DNA from: an uncultured Pelagibacteraceae bacterium
GTDB lineage: Bacteria; Pseudomonadota; Alphaproteobacteria; Pelagibacterales; Pelagibacteraceae
NCBI GenBank assembly: GCA_902516625.1
Contig: CABXYU010000002.1
Location: forward strand, 26,411 to 90,410
Direction: 5' to 3'
Length of the DNA stretch: 64,000 bases
Shown: positions 41,065-52,006 of the stretch, one piece after another
Layout of the letters: the number at the start of each line of letters is the position of its first letter
Position numbering within the stretch: position 1 is the first letter of the stretch
Program-made: the position numbers and the translations under genes
The notes under the pieces: model-generated
The model's database searches: none
Told to the model about the DNA's origin: nothing
Seen by the model: the letters and a program-made list of their open reading frames with translations, nothing else

Positions 41065-41881
41065 TTTTTTTAAATATTTCGTAAATTTTAATAATTGATG
41101 CTGCTGTTTCCTCTACTGATTTTCTTGTTACATCTATGGTTGGCCATTTATATTTTTTAAAAGTGTTCTTTGCATTATCAACTTCTTTTTTTATCTCATT
41201 CAAATCAGTATATAACTTATTTTCAGTCTCTTTTAATGAATTCATTCTATTCTTTCTAATGTCAACCAGTCTTCCTGGTTCGGTATTCAATCCGATCACA
41301 CAAGATATTTTCGGGCTCTCTTTTAAAATTTTAGGAATTGAATTTTCATTTACAAGAGGAATATTAGAAGTTTTAAAACCTTTGTTTGCAAGATATATTG
41401 ATGTCGGTGTTTTGCTGGTTCTGCTTACTCCTAATAAGATTATATCAGATTTATCAATTTCTCCTATTAAATTACCATCATCATGATTCATTGTGAATTG
41501 GATTGCTTCTATTCTTTTATAATATTCTTCATTTAAAGCATGCTGGCCGCTCGGAAGATGTGATGCCTTCTGGTTTAAAAGTTTTGAAAAACTTAATATC
41601 AGATCTCCTAACACTCCAAAACAAGGAATTTTTTTATCGTTGCTTGTGTTAGCGAGATACTTTGCAAGGTTGTTATCAACGATTGTATATAATATTACAG
41701 AATTTTCTTTGTCTTCGGCCTCTGATAATATTTTTAGTATTTGATTTTCTGTTCTAGTAAAAGAGTATGAATGAACTTTATAATTTGTATTCTTAAATTG
41801 TGCTTTGATTGCCAAGAATATCCTATCTAAAGTTTCTCCAGTTGAATCAGAAATTAAATATATTTGATAAGTATTGTTCAT
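41057..41881 (-). CDS. ppsR: Pyruvate,phosphate dikinase regulatory protein (DUF299 family)
   Basis: IYLISDSTGETLDRIFLAIKAQF, ILLGVSRTSKTPTSIYLANKGFKTSNIPLV, IDVTRKSVEETAASI. Confidence 0.93.
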   Translation of the reverse strand: MNNTYQIYLISDSTGETLDRIFLAIKAQFKNTNYKVHSYSFTRTENQILKILSEAEDKENSVILYTIVDNNLAKYLANTSNDKKIPCFGVLGDLILSFSKLLNQKASHLPSGQHALNEEYYKRIEAIQFTMNHDDGNLIGEIDKSDIILLGVSRTSKTPTSIYLANKGFKTSNIPLVNENSIPKILKESPKISCVIGLNTEPGRLVDIRKNRMNSLKETENKLYTDLNEIKKEVDNAKNTFKKYKWPTIDVTRKSVEETAASIIKIYEIFKKNG

Positions 41882-42158
41882 GTATAAATTGTTAATAAAA
41901 TTGTATTATTTAAAACATATTAGTATTTTTTAATATTCATAATTTTTCATTGTAAAATAAGAGTTTTGTTAACAACTTTAAACATGTTTATATTTTTTTA
42001 TATATTTTAATAGATGTGAATAAAGCTTCAATTTGCTCTATATATTTAATAATTTAAACTATTATTTGTTAATAACTAGTTGATAAGATAATGATAAAAT
42101 TTAATTACCACTATTCACATAACATACTACTAATACTATTTAAATATTAACAAACAAT
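41882..42158. other. Candidate chromosomal replication origin (oriC)
   Basis: Very AT-rich 277-bp divergent intergenic region between ppsR and hemE; consensus DnaA box TGTGAATAA (42015-42023), near-match CTATTCACA (42111-42119), two TGTTAATAA one-mismatch boxes (41890-41898, 42067-42075). Confidence 0.72.
42015..42023 (-). promoter_or_regulatory. DnaA box (TTATTCACA on - strand)
   Basis: Exact match to TTATNCACA consensus within the candidate oriC. Confidence 0.7.
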
Positions 42159-43160
42159 ATGACACCAATAGAAGAAGTAATTATTAACAGAAAAACAAAT
42201 ACAAAACCTATCTGGGTAATGAGACAAGCGGGTAGATATTTACCTGAATTTCGTGAGATAAGAAAAAACAATACAGACTTTATAAAGCTATGCCTTAATC
42301 CAAGTTTGTCCACCGAAATAACAATTCAACCTTTAAAAAGATTTGATTTAGATGCAGCAATAATTTTTTCAGATATATTAATGTTACCTTATGGTCTAAA
42401 CCAAAAAGTAGAATTTAAGAAAGGTATTGGCCCAATATTAGGAACTTTAGATTTAAACAGTATTTCTAAATTAGAAGAAATTGATTTTGTTAGCAAAATG
42501 AAACCAGTTTATGATTTAATTAATTTAGTTAAAAACCACGACCTTACAAAAGATAAAAGCACAATAGGATTCGTTGGTGCTCCATGGACACTCTTGGTTT
42601 ACATGATAAATCAAAAATCTCCAAAAGATGGTCTTAAAAATAATTTTTTTAAAAATGATTATTTGATAAAAAAAACTTTATCAATTATTCAAATTTTTTT
42701 AAAAGTACATATTAAGAATCAAATTAAGAGCGGTGCACATATTATACAAATTTTTGATAGTTGGGCTGGATTACTAGATGAGAAAGATTATGCAAACTAC
42801 ATCTATACTCCTACAGCTGATCTTGTTGAGTACATAAAATCTTTTAATATTCCAGTGATTTGTTTTCCAAAAGGAATTAAAAAATACAAAGAATATTGTG
42901 ATATAGTAAGACCAAACACCATATGCATTGATTATGAAGTTGATCCCAAAAAAATTATACAAGATATAAAAATCCCAGTTCAAGGAGGAATGGATCCAAA
43001 AATTTTATTAACAGATCAAGAAAATTTAAAAAAACAGGCTACGAAATACTTAGATATATTTAAAGATCACCCTTATATATTTAATTTAGGACATGGAATT
43101 TTACCCGAGACAGATCCAAAAATGATGGATTATCTTGTGAAAATAGTAAAAGATTATTAA
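42159..43160 (+). CDS. hemE: Uroporphyrinogen decarboxylase
   Basis: KPIWVMRQAGRYLPEFREIR, IIFSDILMLPYGLNQKVEF, GFVGAPWTLLVYMI, NLGHGILPETDP. Confidence 0.97.
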   Translation: MTPIEEVIINRKTNTKPIWVMRQAGRYLPEFREIRKNNTDFIKLCLNPSLSTEITIQPLKRFDLDAAIIFSDILMLPYGLNQKVEFKKGIGPILGTLDLNSISKLEEIDFVSKMKPVYDLINLVKNHDLTKDKSTIGFVGAPWTLLVYMINQKSPKDGLKNNFFKNDYLIKKTLSIIQIFLKVHIKNQIKSGAHIIQIFDSWAGLLDEKDYANYIYTPTADLVEYIKSFNIPVICFPKGIKKYKEYCDIVRPNTICIDYEVDPKKIIQDIKIPVQGGMDPKILLTDQENLKKQATKYLDIFKDHPYIFNLGHGILPETDPKMMDYLVKIVKDY

Positions 43161-44162
43161 ATGGAAAATAACAAAAACCATCCACAAGTTAAATTTGGTA
43201 AGACTGGTGTTTTAATTGTTAATCTAGGAACACCAGACTCAACAAAATGGTTAGATATAAGAAAATATTTAAAAGAATTTTTATCTGATAGAAGGGTTAT
43301 AGAAATAAATCGATTTTTGTGGCAAATAATTTTAAACGTTTTTATTTTAAACTTAAGACCCTCTAAAACCGCCAAAGCTTATAAAGAAATTTGGATGAAC
43401 GAAATTGATAAATCTCCTCTCCTTTATTACACAGAGCTTCAGGCAAAAAAACTTAGTGAAAAAATGGATAATGAAAAAACTATTGTTGATTTTGCAATGA
43501 GATATGGGAATCCAAGCATAAGAAGCAAGCTAAATTTTTTGAAAGACAAAGGCTGTGAAAATATTATTATTTTACCATTGTATCCACAATACGCTGCTGC
43601 GACCACAGCAACAGTGTGTGATGAGGTTTATAGATCTTTTATGAAAATGAGATGGCAGCCTAGCTTACAAATTATTCCTCATTATGAAAGTGAACCACTT
43701 TACGTAGATGCTCTAGTTAAAAGTATTAAAAAAAAAATCTCAGAAATTAGTTGGAAACCAGATTTAATTTTAGCTTCTTATCATGGCATTCCTCAAGAAT
43801 ATTTCGATAAAGGCGATCCATACCAATGTTATTGTCAGAAAACAACACGTCTAATGAATGAGAAATTCCAAGACATTTTAATACAGACCACCTTTCAGTC
43901 TCGGTTTGGGCCAAGCAAATGGTTAACACCATACACAGACAAGATTCTTGAAAAGCTTCCGGGAGAGGGGAAAAAAAATGTTTTGATGATTTGTCCTGGT
44001 TTTGCATCCGATTGTGTAGAAACGCTTGAAGAAATTAATATACAAGGGAGAGAAACATTTATGAGTAACGGAGGAGAACATTTTGAATTTGTACCATGTC
44101 TTAATGATAACTCTGACCACATTCTCTTGTTTGAAAATTTAATTAGAAAATATTTAATTTAA
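43161..44162 (+). CDS. hemH: Ferrochelatase
   Basis: GVLIVNLGTPDSTKWLDIRKYLKEFLSDRRVI, ILPLYPQYAAATTATV, LASYHGIPQEYFDKGDPYQCYCQKTTRL, CPGFASDCVETLEEI. Confidence 0.97.
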   Translation: MENNKNHPQVKFGKTGVLIVNLGTPDSTKWLDIRKYLKEFLSDRRVIEINRFLWQIILNVFILNLRPSKTAKAYKEIWMNEIDKSPLLYYTELQAKKLSEKMDNEKTIVDFAMRYGNPSIRSKLNFLKDKGCENIIILPLYPQYAAATTATVCDEVYRSFMKMRWQPSLQIIPHYESEPLYVDALVKSIKKKISEISWKPDLILASYHGIPQEYFDKGDPYQCYCQKTTRLMNEKFQDILIQTTFQSRFGPSKWLTPYTDKILEKLPGEGKKNVLMICPGFASDCVETLEEINIQGRETFMSNGGEHFEFVPCLNDNSDHILLFENLIRKYLI

Positions 44163-44173
44163 GAGAAATACCA

Positions 44174-44698
44174 ATGGAGACTATAATAATTTATTCAAGT
44201 ACAGACGGACACACAAAAATTATCTGTGAAAAAATTAAGAGTAATTTTGGAAATGTGAATGATATAGCATTAGTTTCGTTAAGAGAGTCAATAAATTTAG
44301 ATCTTTCAAAGTTTAATCATATAATAATTGGTGCAAGTATAAGATATGGGAAACATTCAAACGATCTTTATAGATTTATTAAGTTTAACAAAAAAACACT
44401 TGAACAAAAAAAAACTGCTTTTTTCTCAGTAAATGTAGTTGCTAGAAAGAGTGAAAAAAATAACCCAGAAACAAATCCATATCTTAAAAAATTTTTAAAA
44501 ATTTCAAATTGGAAACCTGATAAAGTTGCTGTATTTGCAGGTAAGGTTGATTATCCTAATTACAATTTTTTTGACAAATATATAATTAAGTTGATAATGT
44601 TTATTACTAAAGGGCCCACTGATACTTCACAATCATATGAATTTACGGATTGGTCCAAAGTTGATAGTTTTGCAAGAGATATTAGGTCAAATCTATAA
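44174..44698 (+). CDS. hemG: Flavodoxin-type protoporphyrinogen oxidase
   Basis: IIIYSSTDGHTKIICEKI, HIIIGASIRYGKHSNDLYRFI, FFSVNVVARKSEKNNPETNPYLKKFL, FAGKVDYPNYNFFDKYIIKLIMFITKGPTDTSQSYEFTDW. Confidence 0.88.
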   Translation: METIIIYSSTDGHTKIICEKIKSNFGNVNDIALVSLRESINLDLSKFNHIIIGASIRYGKHSNDLYRFIKFNKKTLEQKKTAFFSVNVVARKSEKNNPETNPYLKKFLKISNWKPDKVAVFAGKVDYPNYNFFDKYIIKLIMFITKGPTDTSQSYEFTDWSKVDSFARDIRSNL

Positions 44699-44810
44699 AA
44701 ACATTAAAAAACCTTTGTTTTTCAATATTTTTAATATTTTAGGAACACTCTTGTAAAAGTTGCAATAGTATATATATTAGGAATATTATTAAGCTCTTAA
44801 TAATTCAATC

Positions 44811-46079
44811 ATGAACATCCAAGAACTAAAACTTAAATCATCTGAACAATTAATCACCCAAGCAGAAGAGCTTGGTATAGAAAATGCCAGCACGCTTCGA
44901 AAGCAAGAAATCTTATTTGCAATTTTAAAAAAAGTTGCGGAAAAAGAGGAAATTACAGGCGCTGGCGTTTTACAATTACTTCAGGATGGCTTTGGTTTTT
45001 TAAGGGCAATGGAGTCAAATTATCTTCCGGGTCCTGACGATATTTATGTGAGCCCAAGTCAAATAAGAAAATTCGGTTTAAGAACTGGTGACACAGTTGA
45101 AGGACCAGTTAGAGCACCAAAAGAGGGTGAGAGATATTTTGCATTACTACAAGTCAGTAAAATTAACTTTGAAGAACCTGATAAATCAAGGCACAAAATA
45201 GCTTTTGATAACTTAACACCACTTTATCCTGACAAACAACTTGTAATGGAGGTTGAAATTGCTAAGCCTGAAAAAAAACAGGATTTAACACCAAGGCTAA
45301 TAGATTTGGTTAGTCCAATTGGAAAAGGACAAAGATCAATTATTATTTCTCCACCAAAAGCTGGAAAAACAATGATTTTACAAAGTATTGCTAATTCAAT
45401 AGCTAAAAATTATCCGGAATGCTACTTGATGGTATTACTAATCGACGAGAGACCTGAGGAAGTAACGGATATGCAAAGAACAGTAAAAGGAGAAGTTATA
45501 AGTTCAACTTTTGATGAGCCTGCTCAACGTCATGTTGCAGTAGCTGAAATGGTTATCGAAAAAGCAAAAAGATTAACAGAACACAAAAAAGATGTCGTAA
45601 TCCTTTTAGACTCAATCACAAGATTAGGAAGGGCTTATAATGCTGTTATACCGAGCTCAGGTAAAGTACTAACAGGTGGTGTCGACGCTAATGCCCTTCA
45701 ACGTCCAAAAAGATTTTTTGGTGCTGCTAGGAATATTGAAGAAGGTGGGTCGTTGACTATAATTTCTACTGCATTGATTGATACTGGTAGTAGAATGGAT
45801 GAAGTAATATTTGAAGAATTTAAAGGAACCGGTAACAGCGAAACTGTATTAGATAGAAAGATTGCTGATAAGAGAATATATCCAGCAATTGATATAACTA
45901 AGTCAGGCACAAGAAGAGAAGAACTCTTATTTGATAAAAATGATTTACAAAAAATGAATGTCTTAAGAAGAATAATTGCTCCGATGGGTACAATGGATGC
46001 GATTGAATTTATCAATTCAAAACTTAAAGATACTAAAAATAATGCTGAATTTTTTAATTCTATGAATAAGCCAGCATAA
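44811..46079 (+). CDS. rho: Transcription termination factor Rho
   Basis: [87 protein letters not shown]. Confidence 0.98.
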   Translation: MNIQELKLKSSEQLITQAEELGIENASTLRKQEILFAILKKVAEKEEITGAGVLQLLQDGFGFLRAMESNYLPGPDDIYVSPSQIRKFGLRTGDTVEGPVRAPKEGERYFALLQVSKINFEEPDKSRHKIAFDNLTPLYPDKQLVMEVEIAKPEKKQDLTPRLIDLVSPIGKGQRSIIISPPKAGKTMILQSIANSIAKNYPECYLMVLLIDERPEEVTDMQRTVKGEVISSTFDEPAQRHVAVAEMVIEKAKRLTEHKKDVVILLDSITRLGRAYNAVIPSSGKVLTGGVDANALQRPKRFFGAARNIEEGGSLTIISTALIDTGSRMDEVIFEEFKGTGNSETVLDRKIADKRIYPAIDITKSGTRREELLFDKNDLQKMNVLRRIIAPMGTMDAIEFINSKLKDTKNNAEFFNSMNKPA

Positions 46080-46085
46080 AATCTA

Positions 46086-48038
46086 ATGTCTTTGCTTAGC
46101 AATGATCAAAAAAATTTGATTGATAAAGCTTTGCAACTCCATAAAGAGGGTAAATTACAAGAAGCCATCAGATCTTATTCAGAATTATTAGATAAAGATA
46201 AAAATAATTCTCAACTGTTATTTCTTTTAGGGACTGCTCTCATACAAACAAAAGATTTTAAAAAAGGCATTGATTATTTAAAAAAATGCTTGTCTTTAAA
46301 ATCAAATAATGCCTCAGCTTATAGTAATTTGGGCAATGCCTATAAGGAACTTCTTCAATACGAAGAAGCATTAAAAAATTATGATGAAGCTATTAAGATA
46401 AACCCTAATTTTGCAGATGCATTCAGTAATCGCGGAATTATTTTACAGGAAATGAGACGTTTTGATGAGGCTCTTAAAAGTTACAATAGAGCGTTAGAGA
46501 TTAAACCCGATCATTTTTTTGCTCATAACAATAAAGGCATTACTTTAAAAGATTTAAATCGATATGGTGAAGCATTGGAAAGCTACGATAAAGCCATCGA
46601 AATTAATCCCTCATTTATTGAACCATATAATAATAAAGGCAATATTTTAAAAGATTTAAAGCAATACGATAAAGCATTAGAAAACTTTCAAAAGATAATG
46701 AATTTAAATCCAGAATATAATTACAATTTAGGAAAAGTATTGCACACAAGTATGTTTTTGAGTGAATGGAAAAATTTTGATATTCTTAATAAAAAAATAG
46801 ATGATGCTATTAAAAAAGGATTGTGTGCTATAGAGCCTTTCTCATTCCTTGGAATATCAGATGATCCAGATCTAGAAAAAACAGTTTCTGAAATCTTTAT
46901 AAAAAATAAGTTCCAAAATAATATTGAGATGAATAATTTAGCTCAAAATTATGATCATAAAAAACTAAGAATTGGATATATGTCTGGAGACTTTTATGAT
47001 CATCCAGTCCTTCATTTAATGATGGATGTTTTTAAAAATCATGACAAGTCTAAATTCGATATTTTTGGATTTTCATTTGGACCAAATAAAGAAGACAAAT
47101 GGAGGGCTGAGGTTAAAAATTATTTTTTTTATTTTGAAAATATTAATAATTTATCAGATCTAGAGGTAGCAAATTTAATTAAAAAACATGAAATTGATAT
47201 AGTAATTGATTTGTCAGGATTGACAGGAAATTCAAGAATTGGCATTTTTTCCTATCAGGCAGCACCAATACAAATTAATTATTTAGGTTTTCCAGGTACA
47301 ATGGGAGCAAAATTTATTAATTACATTATAGCGGATGAGGTCGTCCTACCAAAAGAAAATCAAAAGTATTTTTCTGAAAAAGTAATATATTTACCACATT
47401 GTTATCAAGCTAATATGAGTCAAAGAGAAGTCTCATCAAAGAAATTTGAGAAAAAAGATTTTGGATTACCGCACGATGGGTTTGTTTTTTGTAGCTTTAA
47501 TAATAATTATAAAATTACACCATATATTTTTGACAGTTGGATGACGATTCTTAAAGAAGTAAAAAATAGTGTTTTGTGGGTTTTGAAATCAAATGAAGGA
47601 GCAATTCAAAACTTAAAGGAAGTTGCAAAGAAAAGAGGAGTTGATGAAAATAGAATAATATTTGCATCCTTCATGTCTAACGACGAACATTTAAAACGAA
47701 TAACATTAGCTGATTTATTTTTAGATTCATTCCCATATAATGCACACACGACTGCAAGCGATGCAGTGAGAATGGGGATACCAATAATTACTTTAACCGG
47801 AAAATCGTTTTCATCTCGAGTTGGAGCAAGTATTTTAAAAACTATTAATATGGAAAAGTTAATTACCTATAATAAAAATGATTACGAAGAATTAGCAATC
47901 GAGTTAGCAAAAAAACCAGAAAAATTAATGGATTATAAAAACCAATTAAGAGAAGCTGTAGAAAAATCCCCTTTATTTGATAGTGTATCGCATACAAGAA
48001 ATTTGGAAAATCTTTATTTGAAACTTATAAAGAATTAA
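46086..48038 (+). CDS. TPR + GT41 (SPINDLY/OGT-like) protein between rho and mnmE
   Basis: Repeated TPRs ([44 protein letters not shown]...); [86 protein letters not shown]. Confidence 0.92.
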   Translation: MSLLSNDQKNLIDKALQLHKEGKLQEAIRSYSELLDKDKNNSQLLFLLGTALIQTKDFKKGIDYLKKCLSLKSNNASAYSNLGNAYKELLQYEEALKNYDEAIKINPNFADAFSNRGIILQEMRRFDEALKSYNRALEIKPDHFFAHNNKGITLKDLNRYGEALESYDKAIEINPSFIEPYNNKGNILKDLKQYDKALENFQKIMNLNPEYNYNLGKVLHTSMFLSEWKNFDILNKKIDDAIKKGLCAIEPFSFLGISDDPDLEKTVSEIFIKNKFQNNIEMNNLAQNYDHKKLRIGYMSGDFYDHPVLHLMMDVFKNHDKSKFDIFGFSFGPNKEDKWRAEVKNYFFYFENINNLSDLEVANLIKKHEIDIVIDLSGLTGNSRIGIFSYQAAPIQINYLGFPGTMGAKFINYIIADEVVLPKENQKYFSEKVIYLPHCYQANMSQREVSSKKFEKKDFGLPHDGFVFCSFNNNYKITPYIFDSWMTILKEVKNSVLWVLKSNEGAIQNLKEVAKKRGVDENRIIFASFMSNDEHLKRITLADLFLDSFPYNAHTTASDAVRMGIPIITLTGKSFSSRVGASILKTINMEKLITYNKNDYEELAIELAKKPEKLMDYKNQLREAVEKSPLFDSVSHTRNLENLYLKLIKN

Positions 48039-48039
48039 G

Positions 48040-49371
48040 ATGACTATATATGCATTATCTTCAGGACCAGGTACTTCAGGTGTCGCAATCATAAGAATTT
48101 CAGGAAATGAAGCTTTAAATGTTATAAAACTGCTGACTGGTAAGGAAATTCCAACCCCAAGAGTGGCTACCCTTCGGAAAATAAACAACATCAACACTTC
48201 TGAACTAATTGATGAAGGGATAATATTGTGCTTTCCTGGCCCAGAGAGCTACACAGGAGAGGATATGGCCGAAATTCATGTCCACGGAGGTAAGTCAGTA
48301 ATTTTGGCAGTTCAAAATGAGATATCTAAAATTAAAAATTGTCGATTAGCTGAGCCAGGCGAGTTTACAAAGCTAGCTTTTCAAAATGGAAAGATAAATC
48401 TATTAAAAGCAGAAAGCATTGCCGATTTAATTTCAGCCGAGACTGAAATACAAAGATTACAAGCTGTTAAAATAATGAATGGAAAGTCTTCTGATAAATT
48501 TAATGAGCTTAGAGAAAAACTGTTGAAACTTTTATCATTTGTCGAAGCCAAAATAGATTTTCCCGATGAGGATTTACCAGAAGATAATTTAAAAAAAATT
48601 CAAAAAGACTCATCGGATGTATTAAATGAAATTAATAAAATTTTAAATGATCAAAAAGTTGGAGAAATAATTCGGGAGGGTTTTAAAATTGCAATAGTAG
48701 GTCCCACAAATGCTGGTAAATCAAGTTTACTAAATAATTTATCAAATAGAGAAGTTGCCATAGTTTCAGAGATAGCAGGTACTACTAGAGATGTTGTGGA
48801 AACGCATTTAAATATAGATGGATATCCTGTTATTATTTCAGATACGGCAGGTATAAGAGATTCGAAAGATGAAATAGAAAAAAAAGGAATTAAATTGTCT
48901 CTTAATAAAGCAGAAAATGCTGACCTGAAACTAGTGGTAGTTGATGCTAAAAGTATTGATTTAAGCGTTTTTTTGAATGATTTTTTAAAAAATGATGCCA
49001 TATTAGTTGTAAATAAATCTGATCTTTTGCAGGAAAAATTAAACCCAGAAATTGAAAAGTTAAACCATGTTTTAATTTCTTTAAAAGACAATTCGAACAT
49101 TGATAAGTTGATAGAAAAAATAAAAGAAAACTTAAAAAATAAATTTATATCTGAGGAGAATATATTAATAACTAGGGAAAGGCATAGACAGCATTTGATA
49201 CAGTGTGTCGATCATTTAAATAATTTTGCAGACAAGAATGATAAAAATGATTTTGATAAGGCTGCTGAGGATTTACGACTTGCTACGAGACAATTAGGCA
49301 TGATTGTTGGAAAAGTTGATGTAGAGGAGATATTAGGTAGTATTTTCAAGGATTTTTGTATTGGAAAATAA
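48040..49371 (+). CDS. mnmE: tRNA modification GTPase MnmE
   Basis: TIYALSSGPGTSGVAIIRISG, ESYTGEDMAEIHVHGG, IVGPTNAGKSSLLNNL, IAGTTRDVVE, C-terminal DFCIGK. Confidence 0.98.
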   Translation: MTIYALSSGPGTSGVAIIRISGNEALNVIKLLTGKEIPTPRVATLRKINNINTSELIDEGIILCFPGPESYTGEDMAEIHVHGGKSVILAVQNEISKIKNCRLAEPGEFTKLAFQNGKINLLKAESIADLISAETEIQRLQAVKIMNGKSSDKFNELREKLLKLLSFVEAKIDFPDEDLPEDNLKKIQKDSSDVLNEINKILNDQKVGEIIREGFKIAIVGPTNAGKSSLLNNLSNREVAIVSEIAGTTRDVVETHLNIDGYPVIISDTAGIRDSKDEIEKKGIKLSLNKAENADLKLVVVDAKSIDLSVFLNDFLKNDAILVVNKSDLLQEKLNPEIEKLNHVLISLKDNSNIDKLIEKIKENLKNKFISEENILITRERHRQHLIQCVDHLNNFADKNDKNDFDKAAEDLRLATRQLGMIVGKVDVEEILGSIFKDFCIGK

Positions 49372-49487
49372 TTAATAATTTCTTGGATTTTTAGCTCTAT
49401 TTTTTAGATTTTCTTTGATAAATAAGGCTTATTTAAGCAACAAAACTCAAATCTTGTAAAAATTGTAATCGAATATAAATTTATTTC

Positions 49488-51359
49488 ATGAAAAAAGATT
49501 TATTTTTTGATGTAGTAGTAATAGGTGGAGGTCACGCAGGCTGTGAAGCAGCAGCAGCATCCGCGCGACTTGGAATTAACACTGCCCTATTCACTCACAA
49601 TAAAAATACAATAGGAGAAATGTCATGTAATCCTGCTATTGGTGGTTTAGGAAAAGGTCATCTGGTAAGAGAAATTGATGCTTTAGATGGGCTTATGGGC
49701 GAGGTTGCTGATAAGTCTGGAATACAGTTTAGACTGTTGAATAGAAGTAGAGGTCCGGCTGTAAGAGGACCAAGATCCCAATCTGACAGATCATTATATC
49801 GTAAATTTATGCAAGAAAAACTTGTAAACTACTGTAATTTAAGCATTTTTTCTGATCCTGTAATTAAATTTATTTTTAAGAATAATGAAATAAGTGGATT
49901 TCTAACATCAAATGGTAATAAAATAAGTTGTAACAAGTTAATACTTACAACCGGCACATTTTTAAACGGTTTGATACATATTGGTGATGAAAGAACTCCT
50001 GCTGGGCGATTTAATGAAAAGCCCAGTACTGGTTTAAGTGAACAGTTAAAAATATATAATTTTAAAATAGGTAGACTAAAAACTGGGACTCCACCAAGAT
50101 TAGATTCTAGAACAATTAATTTTGAAAAGTTGGAAAAACAATTTGCAGATGATGATCCTTATTTTTTTTCTTTCTTAACAAAAAAAAATCTCAACAAACA
50201 AGTATCGTGCTCTATGACCTATACCAATGAAAAGGTTCATAAGATTATAAAAAAGAATTTATCTAAAAGTGCAATGTACTCAGGTAGCATTCAAGGTGTT
50301 GGTCCAAGATATTGTCCTTCAATAGAAGATAAGATAGTAAAATTTGCCGATAAGGGTAGACACCAGATATTTTTAGAGCCAGAAGGCCTTAATGATCATA
50401 CAATTTACCCGAATGGTATATCAACTTCTCTACCTGAGGTTGTTCAATATGAAATACTCAATAATATCAGCGGTTTAGAGAATGTTAAAGTGATACGTCC
50501 TGGATATGCTATAGAATACGACTATATTGATCCTAGAGAGCTCTTTTTAACATTAGAGACAAAGAAAATAAAAAATTTATACCTTGCGGGTCAAATAAAT
50601 GGAACTACAGGGTATGAAGAAGCTGCAGCTCAAGGTCTTATCGCTGGGATTAATGCCGCTCTTTCACTAAAAAAAATGGAGCCTTTTATTCTAGACAGAT
50701 CAGATGCATATATTGGAGTAATGATTGATGATTTAGTAACTAAAGGTGTCGCTGAGCCCTATAGAATGTTTACATCCAGAGCTGAATATAGATTAAGCCT
50801 CAGATCAGATAATGCTGACCTTAGGCTAACCCGTAAAGGAATTAATATAGGTTTAATTTTTAATAACAGAAAAGAGATATTTGAGAATAAATTTGAAAAA
50901 TTGAGTAAAATATCATTGCAGATGTCTAATTTATATATTTCACCCTCTAAAGCCGAGAAATTTGGAATTAAAATAGCTAAAGATGGTGTATTTCGATCAG
51001 CTGAGGAAATTTTAACTCAAAAGTCAGTTAATATGAGCAAAATTAGAGATATATGGCCTGAAATTCTAGATCATGGTACTGATATTGATCAGCAAATTGA
51101 GATTAATTCACATTATAGAGGTTATTTGAAAAAACAAAAGGCTGACATCATAGCTTTTAAAAGGGACGAGAATTTAATAATCCCCGATAATATTAATTAT
51201 GATCAATTTTCTGGTCTCTCTAATGAAGTTAAGGCGAAATTTAAGGAAATAAAGCCTAAAACTATGGGTCAAGCTCTTAGAATAGACGGAATTACGCCTG
51301 CCGCTGTATATATTTTGTTGTCACATGTAAAAAGAAAGTCTATTAAGCATATAGCTTAA
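49488..51359 (+). CDS. mnmG: tRNA uridine-5-carboxymethylaminomethyl synthesis enzyme MnmG
   Basis: [75 protein letters not shown]. Confidence 0.98.
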   Translation: MKKDLFFDVVVIGGGHAGCEAAAASARLGINTALFTHNKNTIGEMSCNPAIGGLGKGHLVREIDALDGLMGEVADKSGIQFRLLNRSRGPAVRGPRSQSDRSLYRKFMQEKLVNYCNLSIFSDPVIKFIFKNNEISGFLTSNGNKISCNKLILTTGTFLNGLIHIGDERTPAGRFNEKPSTGLSEQLKIYNFKIGRLKTGTPPRLDSRTINFEKLEKQFADDDPYFFSFLTKKNLNKQVSCSMTYTNEKVHKIIKKNLSKSAMYSGSIQGVGPRYCPSIEDKIVKFADKGRHQIFLEPEGLNDHTIYPNGISTSLPEVVQYEILNNISGLENVKVIRPGYAIEYDYIDPRELFLTLETKKIKNLYLAGQINGTTGYEEAAAQGLIAGINAALSLKKMEPFILDRSDAYIGVMIDDLVTKGVAEPYRMFTSRAEYRLSLRSDNADLRLTRKGINIGLIFNNRKEIFENKFEKLSKISLQMSNLYISPSKAEKFGIKIAKDGVFRSAEEILTQKSVNMSKIRDIWPEILDHGTDIDQQIEINSHYRGYLKKQKADIIAFKRDENLIIPDNINYDQFSGLSNEVKAKFKEIKPKTMGQALRIDGITPAAVYILLSHVKRKSIKHIA

Positions 51360-52006
51360 TGGATAATATAATTTATAATTCTTACTCTAAAATTTCATAT
51401 TTGAATGTTTCACGTGAAACTTGTAATGAGCTTGAAAGCTTAATCTCAATGATACAAGAAAAAAACAGAGAAATTAACATAATGAGTAAACAAATTTATG
51501 AAAAAAACATTATTAGAGAGAGACATATTATAGATTGTGCGCAAATTATTGATATTGTTGATTTAAATTGTAATACAACCTGTGATTTAGGTACAGGAGG
51601 GGGGATGCCTGGATTAATTGTGGCTATAGTAATGAAAAGCATGAAAAATAAGATGAGAATTAATTTATATGAAAAAAGCTATCATAAGTGCAATTTTCTT
51701 AGAGAAGTTTCAAAAAAACTGACATTGAACACAGAAATAATTCAAAAAGATATTTTTACAATTAAAAATATTGAAACAGGAACAATAATGTCAAGAGCTT
51801 TTAAACCGATGCCAGTGGTTCTTAATCTCGTAAATGAAAACTTTAGGAAATATAAAAACATTATTTTTTTTATGGGCAAAAATGGTAGGAAAATTTTAAA
51901 TGATACTCTTAAAGAATGGGACTTAGACTATGAAGAAAAAAAAAGTTTAACAAGTGATAAGTCATTCATCTTAAATATAAAAAAAATTAAAAAAAAAATT
52001 TCATGA
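51359..52006 (+). CDS. rsmG: 16S rRNA (guanine527-N7)-methyltransferase
   Basis: NVSRETCNELESL, RHIIDCAQI, DLGTGGGMPGLIVAIV; between mnmG and parA. Confidence 0.95.
   Translation: MDNIIYNSYSKISYLNVSRETCNELESLISMIQEKNREINIMSKQIYEKNIIRERHIIDCAQIIDIVDLNCNTTCDLGTGGGMPGLIVAIVMKSMKNKMRINLYEKSYHKCNFLREVSKKLTLNTEIIQKDIFTIKNIETGTIMSRAFKPMPVVLNLVNENFRKYKNIIFFMGKNGRKILNDTLKEWDLDYEEKKSLTSDKSFILNIKKIKKKIS
51406..51421. promoter_or_regulatory. parS centromere-like site inside rsmG
   Basis: TGTTTCACGTGAAACT: 15/16 to TGTTTCACGTGAAACA with a perfect 14-bp palindrome GTTTCACGTGAAAC. Confidence 0.93.

Noticed and set aside
43747-44122. Three overlapping antisense ORFs (43747..44007, 43895..44122, 43923..44120)
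   Set aside because: Lie entirely inside the well-supported hemH gene; no recognisable motifs
44699-44810. Possible rho leader attenuator or riboswitch
   Set aside because: No convincing conserved structure could be recognised by eye; only AT-rich short palindromes
45698-46102. 134-aa - strand ORF opposite the rho 3' end
   Set aside because: Antisense to highly conserved rho sequence; composition typical of a shadow frame
48651-49100. 149-aa - strand ORF inside mnmE
   Set aside because: Antisense shadow of the G domain; no independent support
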